Below are positions 17,587-28,708 of a stretch of 64,000 nucleotides of DNA, piece by piece. The notes beneath the pieces are model-generated. The model saw only the letters and a list, made by a program, of their open reading frames with translations, was not told the origin of the DNA and did no database searches. This DNA is from Symsagittifera roscoffensis (taxonomy: Eukaryota > Xenacoelomorpha > Acoela > Convolutidae), in contig NC_087064.1 of NCBI RefSeq assembly GCF_963678635.1, positions 78,906,512 through 78,970,511 on the forward strand, in the 5' to 3' direction. Both the position numbers and the translations under genes were made by a program. Each line of letters begins with the position of its first letter. Position 1 is the stretch's first letter.

Positions 17587-17820
17587 TTATGTTTGCAAAT
17601 GAAAATCTAAATTCATTGCTAGTAGTATTCTAAATACAAAAGTTTGTTCTGGCTTTTGCCGAACTATCATATAACTATATGGTAAGTTTCTGCTTTGTCG
17701 TATGTCGTCTCTGGTTCGAGGTCTTCTTCCAATTCCGGGTAGTTCTGTTATCGTTCGGAATATTGGCTCTGATCTATTGAGTCGTAGAGACATTTCGATT
17801 AAATTATTGTCGTATAACAT
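17587..17820 (-). CDS. Possible 77-residue leader ORF
   Basis: A frame with a true ATG (17820) encodes 77 residues ending at 17587. It carries a basic segment in the middle (GIGRRPRTRDDIRQSR) and then an aliphatic/aromatic segment. It lies between the candidate LTR and the basic 155-residue ORF, so it would be the first gene of the element. No family is recognised, and chance is a real alternative at this size. Confidence 0.3.
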   Translation of the reverse strand: MLYDNNLIEMSLRLNRSEPIFRTITELPGIGRRPRTRDDIRQSRNLPYSYMIVRQKPEQTFVFRILLAMNLDFHLQT

Positions 17821-17879
17821 TTTGTAAATGTTTTGTCTAATTTCTAATCTATTATTGGTTAATGCTAAGCTATTAAGGT

Positions 17880-18320
17880 CTTGTTCGAGACTTATGGTCG
17901 CACCAGATGAGTTAGGACCGAAGTGTATAACTCATAGAGTAATTTCGGATAGGGTACACCGTCTGCTCGTCACGCTATCTTATTTTCGGCCGGATAGATT
18001 CGTGCAACTTCTTAGTCTAATACCGATCCTAATCTTACTCTTATACTATCTAGTCTCAGGTTGTTTAACTAGTCTCTGCTAGGCTCAATAGATCTAGGGT
18101 ATACTGGTTTATTGCGGCTGCTGAAGTACTCGGGAGAGTTCAACTAATTTCTAAGTTAAATTCAAATCTCTCTGGTGCTGAAATTACAAGTAATTTCAGC
18201 ACTTACAAATAAGTGGATTGTTAGTTAGATGGATCATGATTGGTTAATATTAAATACTTTACATTGGTAAAATATCTAATTTATCCAATCATAAAATGTA
18301 GTTTAGATCAGGTTCCACCA
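17880..18320 (-). repeat. Candidate 5' LTR of the giant element
   Basis: This stretch shares ordered blocks with 29165-29527: GAGTAATTTCG, GTCACGCTATCTTATTTT, TCAATAGATCTAG and TACTGGTTTA, ending at a TTCCACC block. On the minus strand it would start TGGTGGAACC at 18320. It is upstream of the element's genes and occurs again elsewhere without coding sequence, as expected for an LTR and a solo LTR. The inner boundary is uncertain and no second copy is seen at the left end of the window, so this assignment is provisional. Confidence 0.45.
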
Positions 18321-18337
18321 TTCTGGTCTTTTTTTTC

Positions 18338-18595
18338 CCATGGATGGTGCTGAATGAGCCCAATTTTTAGAAAAACGAGCTGAATGAACCAAATTTATAT
18401 TAAAAGAAGCTGAATGAGCCCAATTTTTTAACAAATTGGGCCCAATTTTTGGTCCCTAATTTACCATGGAAAAGGATAAATTAGCAAGTTTTCTAACTTT
18501 TGGGCTCCTAATTAGGCGCTATTGAGTTCTTCTTTTCCGTAATAACTAGGGGACCAATTGTGTTGAAAATTGGCTCATTCAGCCCCGTTTCATGG
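18338..18595. mobile_element. Small inverted-repeat element next to the LTR
   Basis: CCATGG..GGTGCTGAATGAGCCCAATTTT at the left end (18338) is matched by an inverted form ending CATGG at 18595 (AAAATTGGCTCATTCAGCCCC). Inside, GCTGAATGA(G/A)CC(C/A)AA.TTTT is repeated three times (18350-18430). It looks like a non-autonomous DNA element (MITE) or a fold-back repeat. No coding frame. Confidence 0.45.
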
Positions 18596-18599
18596 AATT

Positions 18600-20325
18600 T
18601 AAGGCAAAAACTTTGACCCGGTTTTTCAAATCTAAAATATAGCTGAAAAGTTAAATTAAGGATTATAAATCTATATAAAAATCTATTGGCATACAATCTC
18701 TGAATTGATTTAAAAATCTGAGAAAATATGAGGTTATGTGATTTGTAAGAAATTCATCTCGGCTCAGAAAAAAAAGAAATATCATTGTTTTATGGGTGGA
18801 ATCTGAACCAACCTACCTCATTTGCGCTTTAAAAAAACGCAGCCAAAAAGACAAACCCATCTTCGTTCTGCTGAATTAGACAGTGTTTCAAAAACGACCA
18901 CCACAACCGTTATATTGAAATTCATACTTTGACTGAGCTTAGAACTAGCTGGTGCGTGATTTGCTGATTCACAAAACAGTCGAATGCCGGAAGAAAGCTA
19001 AAAAACGGTTCAAAAGTTAGGCTTCATCATAGTGAACTTGTTGTTTACGAAGCTTCTCAGCAAGTTTCTAGCATGGCATCATCCAGAAGCTCAGATGCCT
19101 TAATTAATTACTTCTTCTCCGACTTAAAACAATAATCAATAATTTGGAGAGTTATGAAAACAAGATTGATAAACAGTTCCATTCAAAACTCAAATCATGG
19201 CGAGCTAACCGGTTTATTTCTAAGCCAGCGCAATAATAGAACTGAACGATCGCTTTTGCATAAAATTTTGCTGAAAACTTCGTTTGAAACTTAGAATCTT
19301 GTCAGAGAGCGTGCGAGAAAGGAGTCTCATGGATCCAATATCATTACCTGTTGAAACGCTGCCAATACTCGCACACTCGTTCATTTTGATAACCACCCGA
19401 ACACTAAATATTAAAAAAAATCCGCGATATTTATGAAATGGTTGCAAGAAAAGAGTAACTAAAGAATTTATCTACTGAAGGAATTTATCTTTAAGGAAAA
19501 AATAAATCGCAAAATAGAAAAAAAAAACATTTTTAGTATCTTATAGTTGCATTGGATTGTATGTCTTTTACCTTGTGTACAGTCATTGAAACCACAGTAA
19601 TCACCCCAGCTGCAGAAACATTCAAATATATCATTAAGCAAAACAGCCAAAAAAAGTCGGGCTACAAAGGGCACTCAATTCAAGGGGTATGAATCAATCC
19701 GTTGAATAAAAACAGTCTGCTTTCACGTTGAAGAAGAACTTTCGATGGTTTAAATGTTTGATTTCGGAAAAAAAAGACTCTGAAACCTCTGCATCAGAGA
19801 GTTAAAAACAATGTGCTTTCACAATGAGGAACTTTCGATCTTTAAAGAGTTTGGTTTATAAAAATTCGGCGGACGAAAATACCTGCTCATACTTGGATGA
19901 GCTTTAAATTTCTTTCAACTCAAAAAACTCGAGAAAAAACTGCATCACTAAAGTATCTCCAAATAAATTGACTAAAGAATATGTTCCATGCCTAATTTCT
20001 TTAAGGGCGGATTAACCGCTGAAGCTAGTTCGCCGATCAAGGCTCTACATTGGTGAGTTAGCAAGCATTTAGAATAGCAAGCATTGACAATACCCATCGA
20101 AAAAGATGAAAACAATCATTCAATGAAAAGTTTTTAATATGTTTGACTAACTAATTTATAGGCTGATCGACGTCAATAAGAAACGAATAAAAAGTAAAAT
20201 TTATGAGCCCAAAACAATGAGGATATTGGAAAAGGAAGTATCAAACACAATTTTTGTCAAATTTTTAGACTGTAATGGTTCTTTTCCGAATACATTGGTG
20301 TCATCAGCCTCAAATGAACAATTTC
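18600..20325. other. Intergenic, no supported gene
   Basis: Only short frames are present on both strands. Low-complexity A/T runs are common. I see no RNA gene or clear repeat here. Confidence 0.4.
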
Positions 20326-20329
20326 CCTA

Positions 20330-20640
20330 ACTCGCTAGTAAGTTCTTTTTGTGTTTTTCTTCCAGAAAAAACTTTAAAATATTTTCCATTCTCAATTTTA
20401 ATTTTTCGTGGTTTGAGTTTTGATTTTTTTCTGAAGTTTACTTCATTTCGAAAGCGATCGAATTCTAGTTTCGAAAGTTGGTTTAACTGTTCAGATTGCC
20501 AGCGGAAATAAAAATTACCTTTTTTCTCAAATAGGGTTAATTTTATCAAAAAAGCACCCTTCATGAAGTGTTCTTCAAACAGAAGTCAAAAGTCAGTTTT
20601 TTTGTTTCCTTGCGTTCATTACTTTTTCCAAGTCTTTATT
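20330..20640. repeat. Dispersed repeat, copy related to 62,195-62,640
   Basis: Ordered matches to the second copy include TTTTTCGTGGTTTGA / TTTTTCGCGGCTTGA, TTTTCTCAAATAGGGTTAATTTTA / TTTTCTCAAATGGGGTTAATTTTA and GTTTCCTTGCGTTCATTACT / GTTTCCTTGCGTTGATTACT. The family is not recognised and no protein is encoded. Confidence 0.5.
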
Positions 20641-20880
20641 CATTACTTTGTCTAAAATTATTTATTAGCCGAAAAATGGCAGTCAACGTTTTCAGTGTTT
20701 AGCTGTGTACACGAATTGTTTATGAATTTTACGAGACCTTGATAAAATTTTGTCAAACAAAGCCCTCTGAACTCTGCGAAATGTAAATTTAGTTTAACTG
20801 TACTTCAAATATGTCGAAGTTCGAATCGATAGTTGTTTTTTTATTGATTCGAATTAAGTAACATAATATATAATTGTAGA

Positions 20881-21826
20881 ATGATTTTCCTCTTTTGCAT
20901 TCTGAATTTTTTCATGTTTTTTCAGTTTGTAGAACAGTCGGATATTGTCGTTTATCCATTGCCAAAAATTAGCTGGTCGTCTCAGATTTTTATTTTGCCA
21001 GTGTACACGCCAAATAACGATCTGTGGGTCTTGTGCAAAAACCGAAGCAATTTTTACTGTATTTTTTCTTTTGAAACTGACAATGATGAGGATTACACCG
21101 CAGTTGAGTTTCAAAAAGGAGTCTATCCAGCCGCTTTTCATAGAGCTTCGCTTAAAAAACTCCGGATTCTAAAATCTCTGGCGCGCGAAGCTTCAAACGA
21201 GGTTTTCAAACCCGCTTTCGGGAAACATAATTTTTTAGGAGTTCGGGAAAATTATTTTTCGACGCAATATGACAGTTATTACAGAAATGGATTTTTACGA
21301 TCAAAACAAACGCCCAGAGAGTAATTCTTGAAACTAACGGATTACAGCGTCGAGAATAAAACGCTAAACTATTTGAAGTCATTTTATCTGCCTGATTGCA
21401 AAGTTCACGTGATCACTAAAATAGGATTTGGCGTCGGTGAGCTTCAGCGAAGCCCGCGCTGGAGTACTTTGAGAGGAGTTATTCCAGAAGCTCCGTATCG
21501 GATATTGGTTGGAAAACACTGGACACCTGACATTCCATACAATAACCCTGGACACTTTTTGACGTACAGTTGGTTCAAAAAGAATATTATTTGCCAAGAC
21601 CAACCATGGATATGTGGACTTGAACGAAAAACCTGAAGCTGGCGGGCAGTTTTTCTTTGAAGAAAACAGAATTCTAATATCAGTTTTGATTGATTCTAGA
21701 AAAATCTTACAAAATTCTTTTTTTTTGCCACAAGATAACCTGGAATTTTTCAAGCTTCTTAATTGTGCATATCTAAGCAAAGCAACACATTTTTTCCAAA
21801 TAGAGAACTCAAGGATCCCTTTTTGA
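20881..21826 (+). pseudogene. Broken unknown gene, about 300 codons
   Basis: A frame from 20881 stops at TAA (21322-21324), then continues in the same frame through 21328-21600. A frameshift near 21608-21613 moves it into another frame that runs to 21826. Joined conceptually it is a plausible globular protein with many Phe, Tyr and Trp residues (for example ISWSSQIFILPVYTPNNDLW and WSTLRGVIPEAP). An upstream TTTTTTCAG at 20917-20925 could be an intron acceptor, so the true exon may begin at 20926. The two breaks suggest a pseudogene or transposon remnant. No family is recognised. A weak similarity to text near 24800 (DIVVYPLP versus EIVGYPM) hints at a dispersed element. Confidence 0.4.
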
Positions 21827-21829
21827 TAC

Positions 21830-23050
21830 TTGAAAAAAAAACGCAATTAGTTAGGTTTTTTGTACAATCGTAACCAGGGGCGGATGTAGGAGTTTCTCAA
21901 AGGGGGCGCGGCAGAAATTCAAAAAAGTGTTATCGACTTTTCTAGGTCGACCAATTTGATTTTCTGAGCTATACCATATCATTTAAAAAAACCAATTTGA
22001 ACCAAATTTTCTGCGGCGCAAGCGAATTTTTGAAAAAAGGCCAAAAAAAGCGTTTGTGGGCACTTTTTGGAAAACTTTGAAATTATCAAAATGAATATCT
22101 CAACATAGTACAAAGGGGGGACTCTTTGGGTCAGCAGGGAGTCGAATCCTTGAGGGAGGGGGGGGGGGGGCTAAGTCGCTAAGTCAGCTGGTGTTCGTAG
22201 CACTTGATTCAAATAACAAAGCGTTTTTTTCTGATTTTCTAAATTTTTTACGAATAAAGCGGCAACTTTTGTGTCTAAAATAGGAAAAATTATAGTTGCT
22301 ATATAAATTGTTATCTGAAAAAAAGTTCAAACATTTTCATGTGTATCACTCTATTTGCTTGACATTTTTTGTCCAAAGGAGAATTATTGAAGATATTTAG
22401 AGCTGAGGAAGAGCTATATGTTAGCGTAATTTTTTTGAACGAAAAAAATTTTAAGGAGGAAAGTTTGGTTAACAAATTGCCGCCCTTTAAATTTTGTTCA
22501 ATTAAAATTTTTCAATTTTTTTTTGATATTTGGAACCAAATTATCACAACAGGCGTAAAAATTTGGATCCAATTTGTCAGGTCAGTAGAAAAACAAAGTT
22601 TGTGATAATTTGCAAGATAAATTTCAGCTTCAATTAAAAAATTTGAGAAATAATTATGAAAAGCATTATTTTAATTTTGTTCCAAAACCCCTAGCAAAAT
22701 TACAATCATTGGTTGAAAAAGTTGATTTTTTTTCCACCGAGCGATTGATCGAAAGTTCGCTTGATAATTGAAGGTTTCTCCGTATTTACTCAAAAGATAA
22801 ATTTCAGAACGCAATACAAAGTTCAGTCAATGAAAAGTTTGGTGTATCTAAACGTTCTGATTTTCTTGATGAAGAATCTTCGGTTTGAGCTACGTTAAAT
22901 ATTTGACTAGTTTTTAAGTTAAGGTTAGTTTTTAGTCCTTGATGCGTTTACATTGCACAAGAAATATTCGGTATCACATTATGTTGATTCTAGAATCAAT
23001 TTTTTACGCTTCTTCTTTTTGATTTCATTAACATTTTCAGACTTTCGTGA
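21830..23050. other. Non-coding, contains a G-run
   Basis: No supported gene. A run of 13 G at 22158-22170 sits in a short GGGGCGGATGTAGG-like context (21885) that resembles the one near 26692, so both may be ends of old transposon copies. Confidence 0.35.
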
Positions 23051-23051
23051 C

Positions 23052-23240
23052 AAATCGTTAACATTCGAATTGAGGTCAGCTAAAGACAGATTCCATAAGG
23101 GAACTAGGAAAAAAATTAATTTTCTCACCAACTGATTTTTTGCACCGTGCAAAAAATTAGATGGTGAGAAAATTATTTTTTTTCCTAGTTCCCTTATGAA
23201 ATCTGTCTTTAGCTGACCTCAATTCGAATGTTAACGATTT
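23052..23240. repeat. Long palindrome (79-base arms, about 31-base spacer)
   Basis: The left arm (23052-23130) and right arm (23162-23240) are near-perfect reverse complements, for example TTAACATTCGAATTGAGGTC on the left and GACCTCAATTCGAATGTTAA on the right. The spacer itself contains TTTTTTGCAC-C-GTGCAAAAAA, so a nearly continuous hairpin of about 190 bases can form. It could be a fold-back MITE or a hairpin RNA source. Both strands read the same short peptide frame, as palindromes do; it is not a gene. Confidence 0.8.
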
Positions 23241-24680
23241 CGACAGGAAGAAATTGGTGGTTAATAAACAATTGAAAATCTTACGACTATTAATTATCCC
23301 ACATTGAACATACTGACAGCATGGAGAGTTTTCAAAAACCAAAAATTGTGTTGTGAAAACACACATAACATAAAGATGACAGCACAATAACAAAATGTCG
23401 TATTTAGTTGCTGGAAAATTTCTGATACCTCGCGTAAATTTGAATTTGATTCAGCCGCTAACTTTCAATTGATTCATTTCTATTGTTGACTTTTCTCTTA
23501 AGACTGAATAAAAACTATAACTGAAACTAAAAATCTATGATGTTGGATGGTTAATTAATTTAACTATTTTTCAAAATTTTTATGAAATCTTTTCGGAGCA
23601 TCAAAAAACCCAGTGTTTTGTATTTGAAGTAGAGCCTAGCATTAATTTCTAAAAATTCAAAAAAACTCTAAAAATACACGCAAAAGAAAGTTGAAAATGT
23701 TTCAATGGTTTCACAAAAACCGAAGCATTGGTAATTTTTTAGAAAAAAAAATTCAGCTTTCAATTTTCAGAAAAGAAAAGTATACATAAGCTCAAAAATT
23801 TTGAAACTTCTTTTATGGCACGCTTTCAATAACTAATAATTCAGTTTAAAAAAACTGGATTCACAGGAAGATTTTTTTAGTGAAAAAACTAGAAATAAAG
23901 GCTTCTTTCGAAACAAAAAAACTTTTCGGTTTTTCAAGCCCGTATAGTTTTGTGTTTCGTAATTTATATTCCATTGCGCAAATAAAATAATAGAGCTCGA
24001 AAATAAATCGAAAATCAAAAGGCTTAAAATCAAAGGTAGGAATGTTTGCCATACAAAAAATGTCGATATGAGCAGCTCGAGACTCTCGAGTAGCTTTTTG
24101 AGTGGCGCAGATGCTTTCATAAAAAGCTGCCAAAATTTCAATCTGACAAAATAAATGAAATCTATTTTTTAGCGATTGTTGAATAGAATTTTGATGCTTC
24201 AGATAACCTTTAGACACAAATTCAATTTGAAAATTAGAATTTGTCTGCAGTCTTTTATCAAAATAGGTCAAACTCTTTTTTAAAGGATTGATTGTCCTTT
24301 CCAGTTTTTTGCTCATATTTATATGTGTATGCTTCGTTTTTAACAAACTCATTGGACATGGTCTTGTTTAAAGTTTATGCCAAATTTTTGGAAATATTGG
24401 TGACTCTGAGCTTTTGATTCGGTTAAAAAAGTGCATTTTCCACATAATGCTTCCGTTCTGAAATGAGTGAAAAAAGTTTTGCGACGTCAAAATCGGCAGT
24501 TTCAAGTTAATTAGTTTCGTTCAAGTTTGTTGATGAAAAATATATCGCCTTGAAGCTAATTGCCTTTTATACTTCAATCTAAAATTCACTTAAAACAGTA
24601 CTTTGATGTTTCTCGTTTGCATTTGGTCGGCATTTCGCTCTTTTTTTGCCGCGAAAAAATGCATGGCAGATCGTTGTTGT
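23241..24680. other. Intergenic, no supported gene
   Basis: A minus-strand 163-codon frame (24352-23861) is open but has no recognisable domain, is overlapped by another open minus frame, and lies in low-complexity A/T-rich sequence. I do not call it a gene. Confidence 0.35.
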
Positions 24681-25291
24681 ATAATTAGTAGCAAAAAGTT
24701 CGGACAGACAGAATTATTTAAAATGAGCAATCAGTGCTTTTCGACGCTTTTTTGCATGCAAAATCTGAAGCCGAACAACCTTGAATTTTTTGTCAGACCA
24801 AATTCAAAATGCGAGATTGTCGGTTATCCGATGATTATGCTAGCCTAATTTATAAATACTGCGATGAACATCCAGATTTTACTATAAAAGAGCTCGACGC
24901 TTCGGATGCAATTGCCCGCCGTGGTTATAGAATTTGAGTGAAACTCGGATCTACTTAACAATCTCACCCCCCCCCCCCCCCCTCCATCCCTTCCCCTATT
25001 GTATTTACTAAATAATATCCACCCCTGTAAATAAAAACAGTAAATTCGCACTAGATCATTGTATGTAAACTCGAATTTTGCTGCATTCTGATTGGTCGAA
25101 AGTTCGCTGCCAGTAATCTAATTAACAATCTCCTCCCCTTCTTGAAAGTGGGGATTGTTAAGTAGATCCCGTAACTCTGCTTTATGAACTTTCGATGTTA
25201 TGTTTATTTCAGTTTCAGTTTCAGTTGATGTCTTGACAGTTGCTCTTTTTTAATTATTTCTGTCTGTCCGAACTTTTTGCAACTCTCTATA
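24681..25291. mobile_element. TIR element 1 of a three-member cluster (about 610 bp)
   Basis: The left end reads TAGCAAAAAGTTCGGACAGA and the right end is its inverted form (TCTGTCCGAACTTTTTGC), both followed inward by AATTATT. Outer bases are TA-rich, compatible with a TA-target DNA transposon. It contains a 16-base C-run (24967-24982) and a short frame (24720-24848) but no full transposase, so it is non-autonomous. Confidence 0.6.
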
Positions 25292-25423
25292 TGAAAGATT
25301 TGTTAAACTTGTGGCCCTGAATAGACGTCTCTAAAAGCGCAATCGTTTTGCATTGCTCTTTTAACAGTTTAAATGCAATTTTTAAATCCGGCTGCAATTT
25401 CAAAGCTATTCACTGTCTCAAAG

Positions 25424-25632
25424 TATAATTGGTCGCGAAAAGTTCGGAAATACAAAACTAGTGAAAGAGAGCTAATGACCTATTTTGGAAACATTTCGCA
25501 GAAAAAACTTAATCTATCAGATGAATTTGTGTCTCGAACGTGTCTGAAAAAACCCATGAAAAATCTGTCTAAATTGATCGATAGCGCTCTTTAATTAATT
25601 CTGTCTGTCCGAACTTCTTGCAACTCTTTATA
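25424..25632. mobile_element. TIR element 2 (about 210 bp)
   Basis: The right end (TCTGTCTGTCCGAACTTCTTGC, read with AACTCTTTATA) carries the same terminal repeat as element 1. The left end (GGTCGCGAAAAGTTCGGAAA) is a diverged copy. No coding capacity of note. Confidence 0.5.
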
Positions 25633-25658
25633 AAAGTTATGGAAAAAAATACCTTGTT

Positions 25659-25858
25659 TACAGAGAGTTGCAAAAAATTCGGACAGACCTAAATAACTAA
25701 GAAGAACAATATATTAATTTTTCATACTTGTGGAAACCAAAATTCAGTTTAAGGTAATACTGAGGCATGCTTTTTCTCTTAAATTAGCTTCTGCAAGCCA
25801 AAATTGTCTGAGGCTCTTTTTAGTTAATTTTTTTGTCTGAACTTTTTGCTACTAATGA
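25659..25858. mobile_element. TIR element 3 (about 200 bp)
   Basis: The left end GAGAGTTGCAAAAAATTCGG and right end TTTGTCTGAACTTTTTGCTA are inverted copies of the cluster's terminal repeat. The short length and lack of a frame mark it as a MITE. Confidence 0.55.
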
Positions 25859-27310
25859 TATTTTAGTTTTAAACAATTTGTTTGGACGTGTTAAACTTCT
25901 GAAATAGGTTTGGGCTTGAGACAGTGTAATGGCGTTGAAGATGCTTCCAAAATCTCAAAGTTGCAATTAAATTGTTTAAAAAATAACGGAAAACGATCGC
26001 GCTTTTCAGAGAAGCCTATTCTGCGACGGTCTGTCATGCAATTTTTTAGAACGAAATAAAAAAAAAGATAAAAAAAAGGTCAGCCCAGTTTCGAAAAACT
26101 ATAGTTCATGCCAAAACGACCAGCGGCTTTGAGCATTTTAGTTGGTCAAAAAACGCTTGTGTTAAGCTCATTATATTTTTTGATAAGGATTTTACGAGAT
26201 CGATTGAGTGGAAAGTTGTTTTCAGTCGTCACAATGTGCATTCTTAGGTTATTCCACTTCGTTCAGGTTTGTTTACCGAAAAGGATATTGCCTATATTTT
26301 GGCATTAAGTATATTTAAAACTTAATTTAGCTTGAAGGTCAGAATTGTTTCAGAATTTCAAGACGTTGTGCTCCAAATTTCTTAAACTTGTTTGAGACTT
26401 TATGTGCGCGTTTATGATTGTCCGTTCCTTCATGCCGATTAGAGTGCTGCCAACGACATGGTCCTGTTTGGACATGGATCTCAAGATTGAGTTGAGTTGC
26501 AGGAGAGGACTGAGCACTATCAGTACGGAAGCATGAATTGTCAATCTCCGTCTGTGTAAATTGCTGGTACTGGATCATGAACTAGAGTCCCTCGCGTTCA
26601 CCATTAAACACATCTTCATCCCCCTCCTAATCCCCACCCCTCTACCCTCGGCCATCTCAAACGAGATGATATTCATTATATATAAAAGTAGAGGCGGATT
26701 TAAAGGGTACACCCGAAGAAGCGGGTACCCCTCCCACTTTCTCGGGGAGTTGACCACCTGACAAACCAAAGTGTACCTCAATTGGCCTCATTTTACGGCA
26801 TAATTTACTTAATTTGAGGGTAGTTTTCAATATTTCAGATGGACATGTTTGACCCACTTTAAAATTTATACTTAAATGAGTTTTGATTACAATTCAATCC
26901 AGAAAGGTAAAATTCAGCAAACAGATATTTTGCTGTTTTTTTCTTCATCAACGTAGATGTGACACTTTACGCCGACTGAAGTATACAGCATGCAGACATT
27001 TTTAAAAGTTCAATCACAAAAAAAAGACGTATTATATATTTTGTTCATTTTAATGGCTTATTACGGCGTGCTTCTATCAGAGTCGACCACATTATACAAG
27101 ATTTTTTAAAATGAACCTTTTAGCTCTTAGATAATTTTGAACTTTATTAGTACTTTATAGATCAAATCGACTAACCCAAACAAAGTTCAATCGAAAAAGG
27201 ATCAATATTGTTAATTAATTCATTGCTCCAAGAGAAAATGTTGGTTCATATATAAGTTTTAAAGCATTTCATAAATTTAATCGACTAACCTACCCAAAAT
27301 TCAATCAATT
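25859..27310. other. Intergenic upstream of the F-box gene
   Basis: No supported gene. A C-rich/GC-rich patch at 26610-26760 contains AGAGGCGGATTTAAAGGGTA and GGGTACCC, which look like an old transposon end. Confidence 0.35.
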
Positions 27311-28708
27311 ATGGATAAACAGTCTGAATTACATCAATGCTCCGCGACAATTTTCGATATTCCGAGCCATTTAATTGCATCTGTTTGTCAATTTATTATC
27401 GATGACAACTATAGATCAAAAAATGGCTCAAAATCAGTTTCTGAAAATGTGGAAAATTTGGCTAAAACATGTCGTTATTTTGACACAATTGTTAAAAACG
27501 CGTACCTTGGGTTACCACATCACATAAAGTGTCAAAATTCAGTCCAAGAAGAATTAGAACTAGAGTTTTTATTGGCCAAGACTTGCTGGAAAATTGACAG
27601 ACTGCAGTTAAATTGTTCTCGAGATTCAGCTAATTATATATCCACCTTTGTTGTTAAGTTCGGCCGCTTCGTCAACTTGAAACTCCGGAAGATACAAATA
27701 AATATTGGACCAGCTCAAAATGACCTTGACACCCATACCTTCCAGCCACTAGAAAGTTTTGTGGACTGTAACACTGAAGTTTCTGTTAATTGGTACAACA
27801 AACACCTCGATCCTTTTATTATCAAATGGGATATAAATTCTTTACATTTCAGCCTTATCAACTTCAAAAATGCGAATTTGGCTCAAATTTCAAAGTGTAG
27901 ATTGTTGAGAATTGTGAATATGCAACCTTGGACTAACTGTTCACTGGAAACGCTTTCAAATTACATTCCGCTACACGAGCTGAAAAACCTGAAGACTCTA
28001 CATATCAAAGATAAAATAACGAAAGCTAAAAAACTTCCGGAAGGGTATCAACCGGCACTATCTGTTACAGATCTGATTTTGAAGTTTGCTACAGTGCTAA
28101 GTTTTGATAATTACTTTTTAGTGATGGGCAATGCTTGCAAGCTGTTTCCGAACTTAAAAACAATTACTTTGGACGGTTGCGTTGATTGCGGAATAACATC
28201 TGATAATCTAAAAATTGCTTTACCAGAAGTATGCACTATGATTTCTGTAGACATGAAACTTCTGAACTTGTTTCTCGATTGTAAGCAAATTAGGTACCTC
28301 AGAGCTAGAAAAGGTCGCCAAAAATTGCCTGAATCTTACGACGAAAAATTTGATGATTCTTTTTATCAAAATTTACTCAGATTTCAAAGCACACTAGAAA
28401 TCTTGAAAATTGAAGATGCACTGCACATTGATTTACTCTATAAAATTTTACATCACAGCAAAGACACCCTTAAAGCTTTGAGTGTATCCAAAAGCTACGA
28501 TTACGATCAAGAAATTCAATTGAGAAGAGACTACGGGCTACGAATACAGTCTAGTCAATTGAAGTTATTGGCTTTCGGACATTCTGAATTGATCGCCGTC
28601 TCCATTGATTCTGCACTCGAAAGGAAAATCAATGAAATAGACCGAATTTATGACTGGCAAATCAGATCTTACAAAGAAAGTGAAATTAATTGGGTAAATT
28701 TTGATTAG
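27311..28708 (+). CDS. Intronless F-box-like protein, 465 residues
   Basis: A single intact frame from ATG (27311) to TAG encodes a 465-residue protein. Residues 15-62 look like an F-box (IFDIPSHLIASVCQFII ... NLAKTCRYFDTIVKNA), the domain that binds Skp1 in SCF ubiquitin ligases. The rest contains irregular leucine-rich segments (for example LKNLKTLHIKD and LFPNLKTITLDGC) that would bind substrates. No membrane segment is seen. It stands alone among repeats with no intron, which suggests a retroposed or lineage-expanded F-box family member. The Skp1-binding and substrate roles are inferred from the domain pattern; the substrate is unknown. Confidence 0.65.
   Translation: MDKQSELHQCSATIFDIPSHLIASVCQFIIDDNYRSKNGSKSVSENVENLAKTCRYFDTIVKNAYLGLPHHIKCQNSVQEELELEFLLAKTCWKIDRLQLNCSRDSANYISTFVVKFGRFVNLKLRKIQINIGPAQNDLDTHTFQPLESFVDCNTEVSVNWYNKHLDPFIIKWDINSLHFSLINFKNANLAQISKCRLLRIVNMQPWTNCSLETLSNYIPLHELKNLKTLHIKDKITKAKKLPEGYQPALSVTDLILKFATVLSFDNYFLVMGNACKLFPNLKTITLDGCVDCGITSDNLKIALPEVCTMISVDMKLLNLFLDCKQIRYLRARKGRQKLPESYDEKFDDSFYQNLLRFQSTLEILKIEDALHIDLLYKILHHSKDTLKALSVSKSYDYDQEIQLRRDYGLRIQSSQLKLLAFGHSELIAVSIDSALERKINEIDRIYDWQIRSYKESEINWVNFD

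Noticed and set aside
22158-22170. G-run (and C-run at 24967-24982) as quadruplex regulators
   Set aside because: Single homopolymer runs without nearby genes, more likely slippage within old transposon copies.
23861-24352. 163-codon minus frame
   Set aside because: Overlaps another open minus frame in low-complexity sequence, and no domain is visible.
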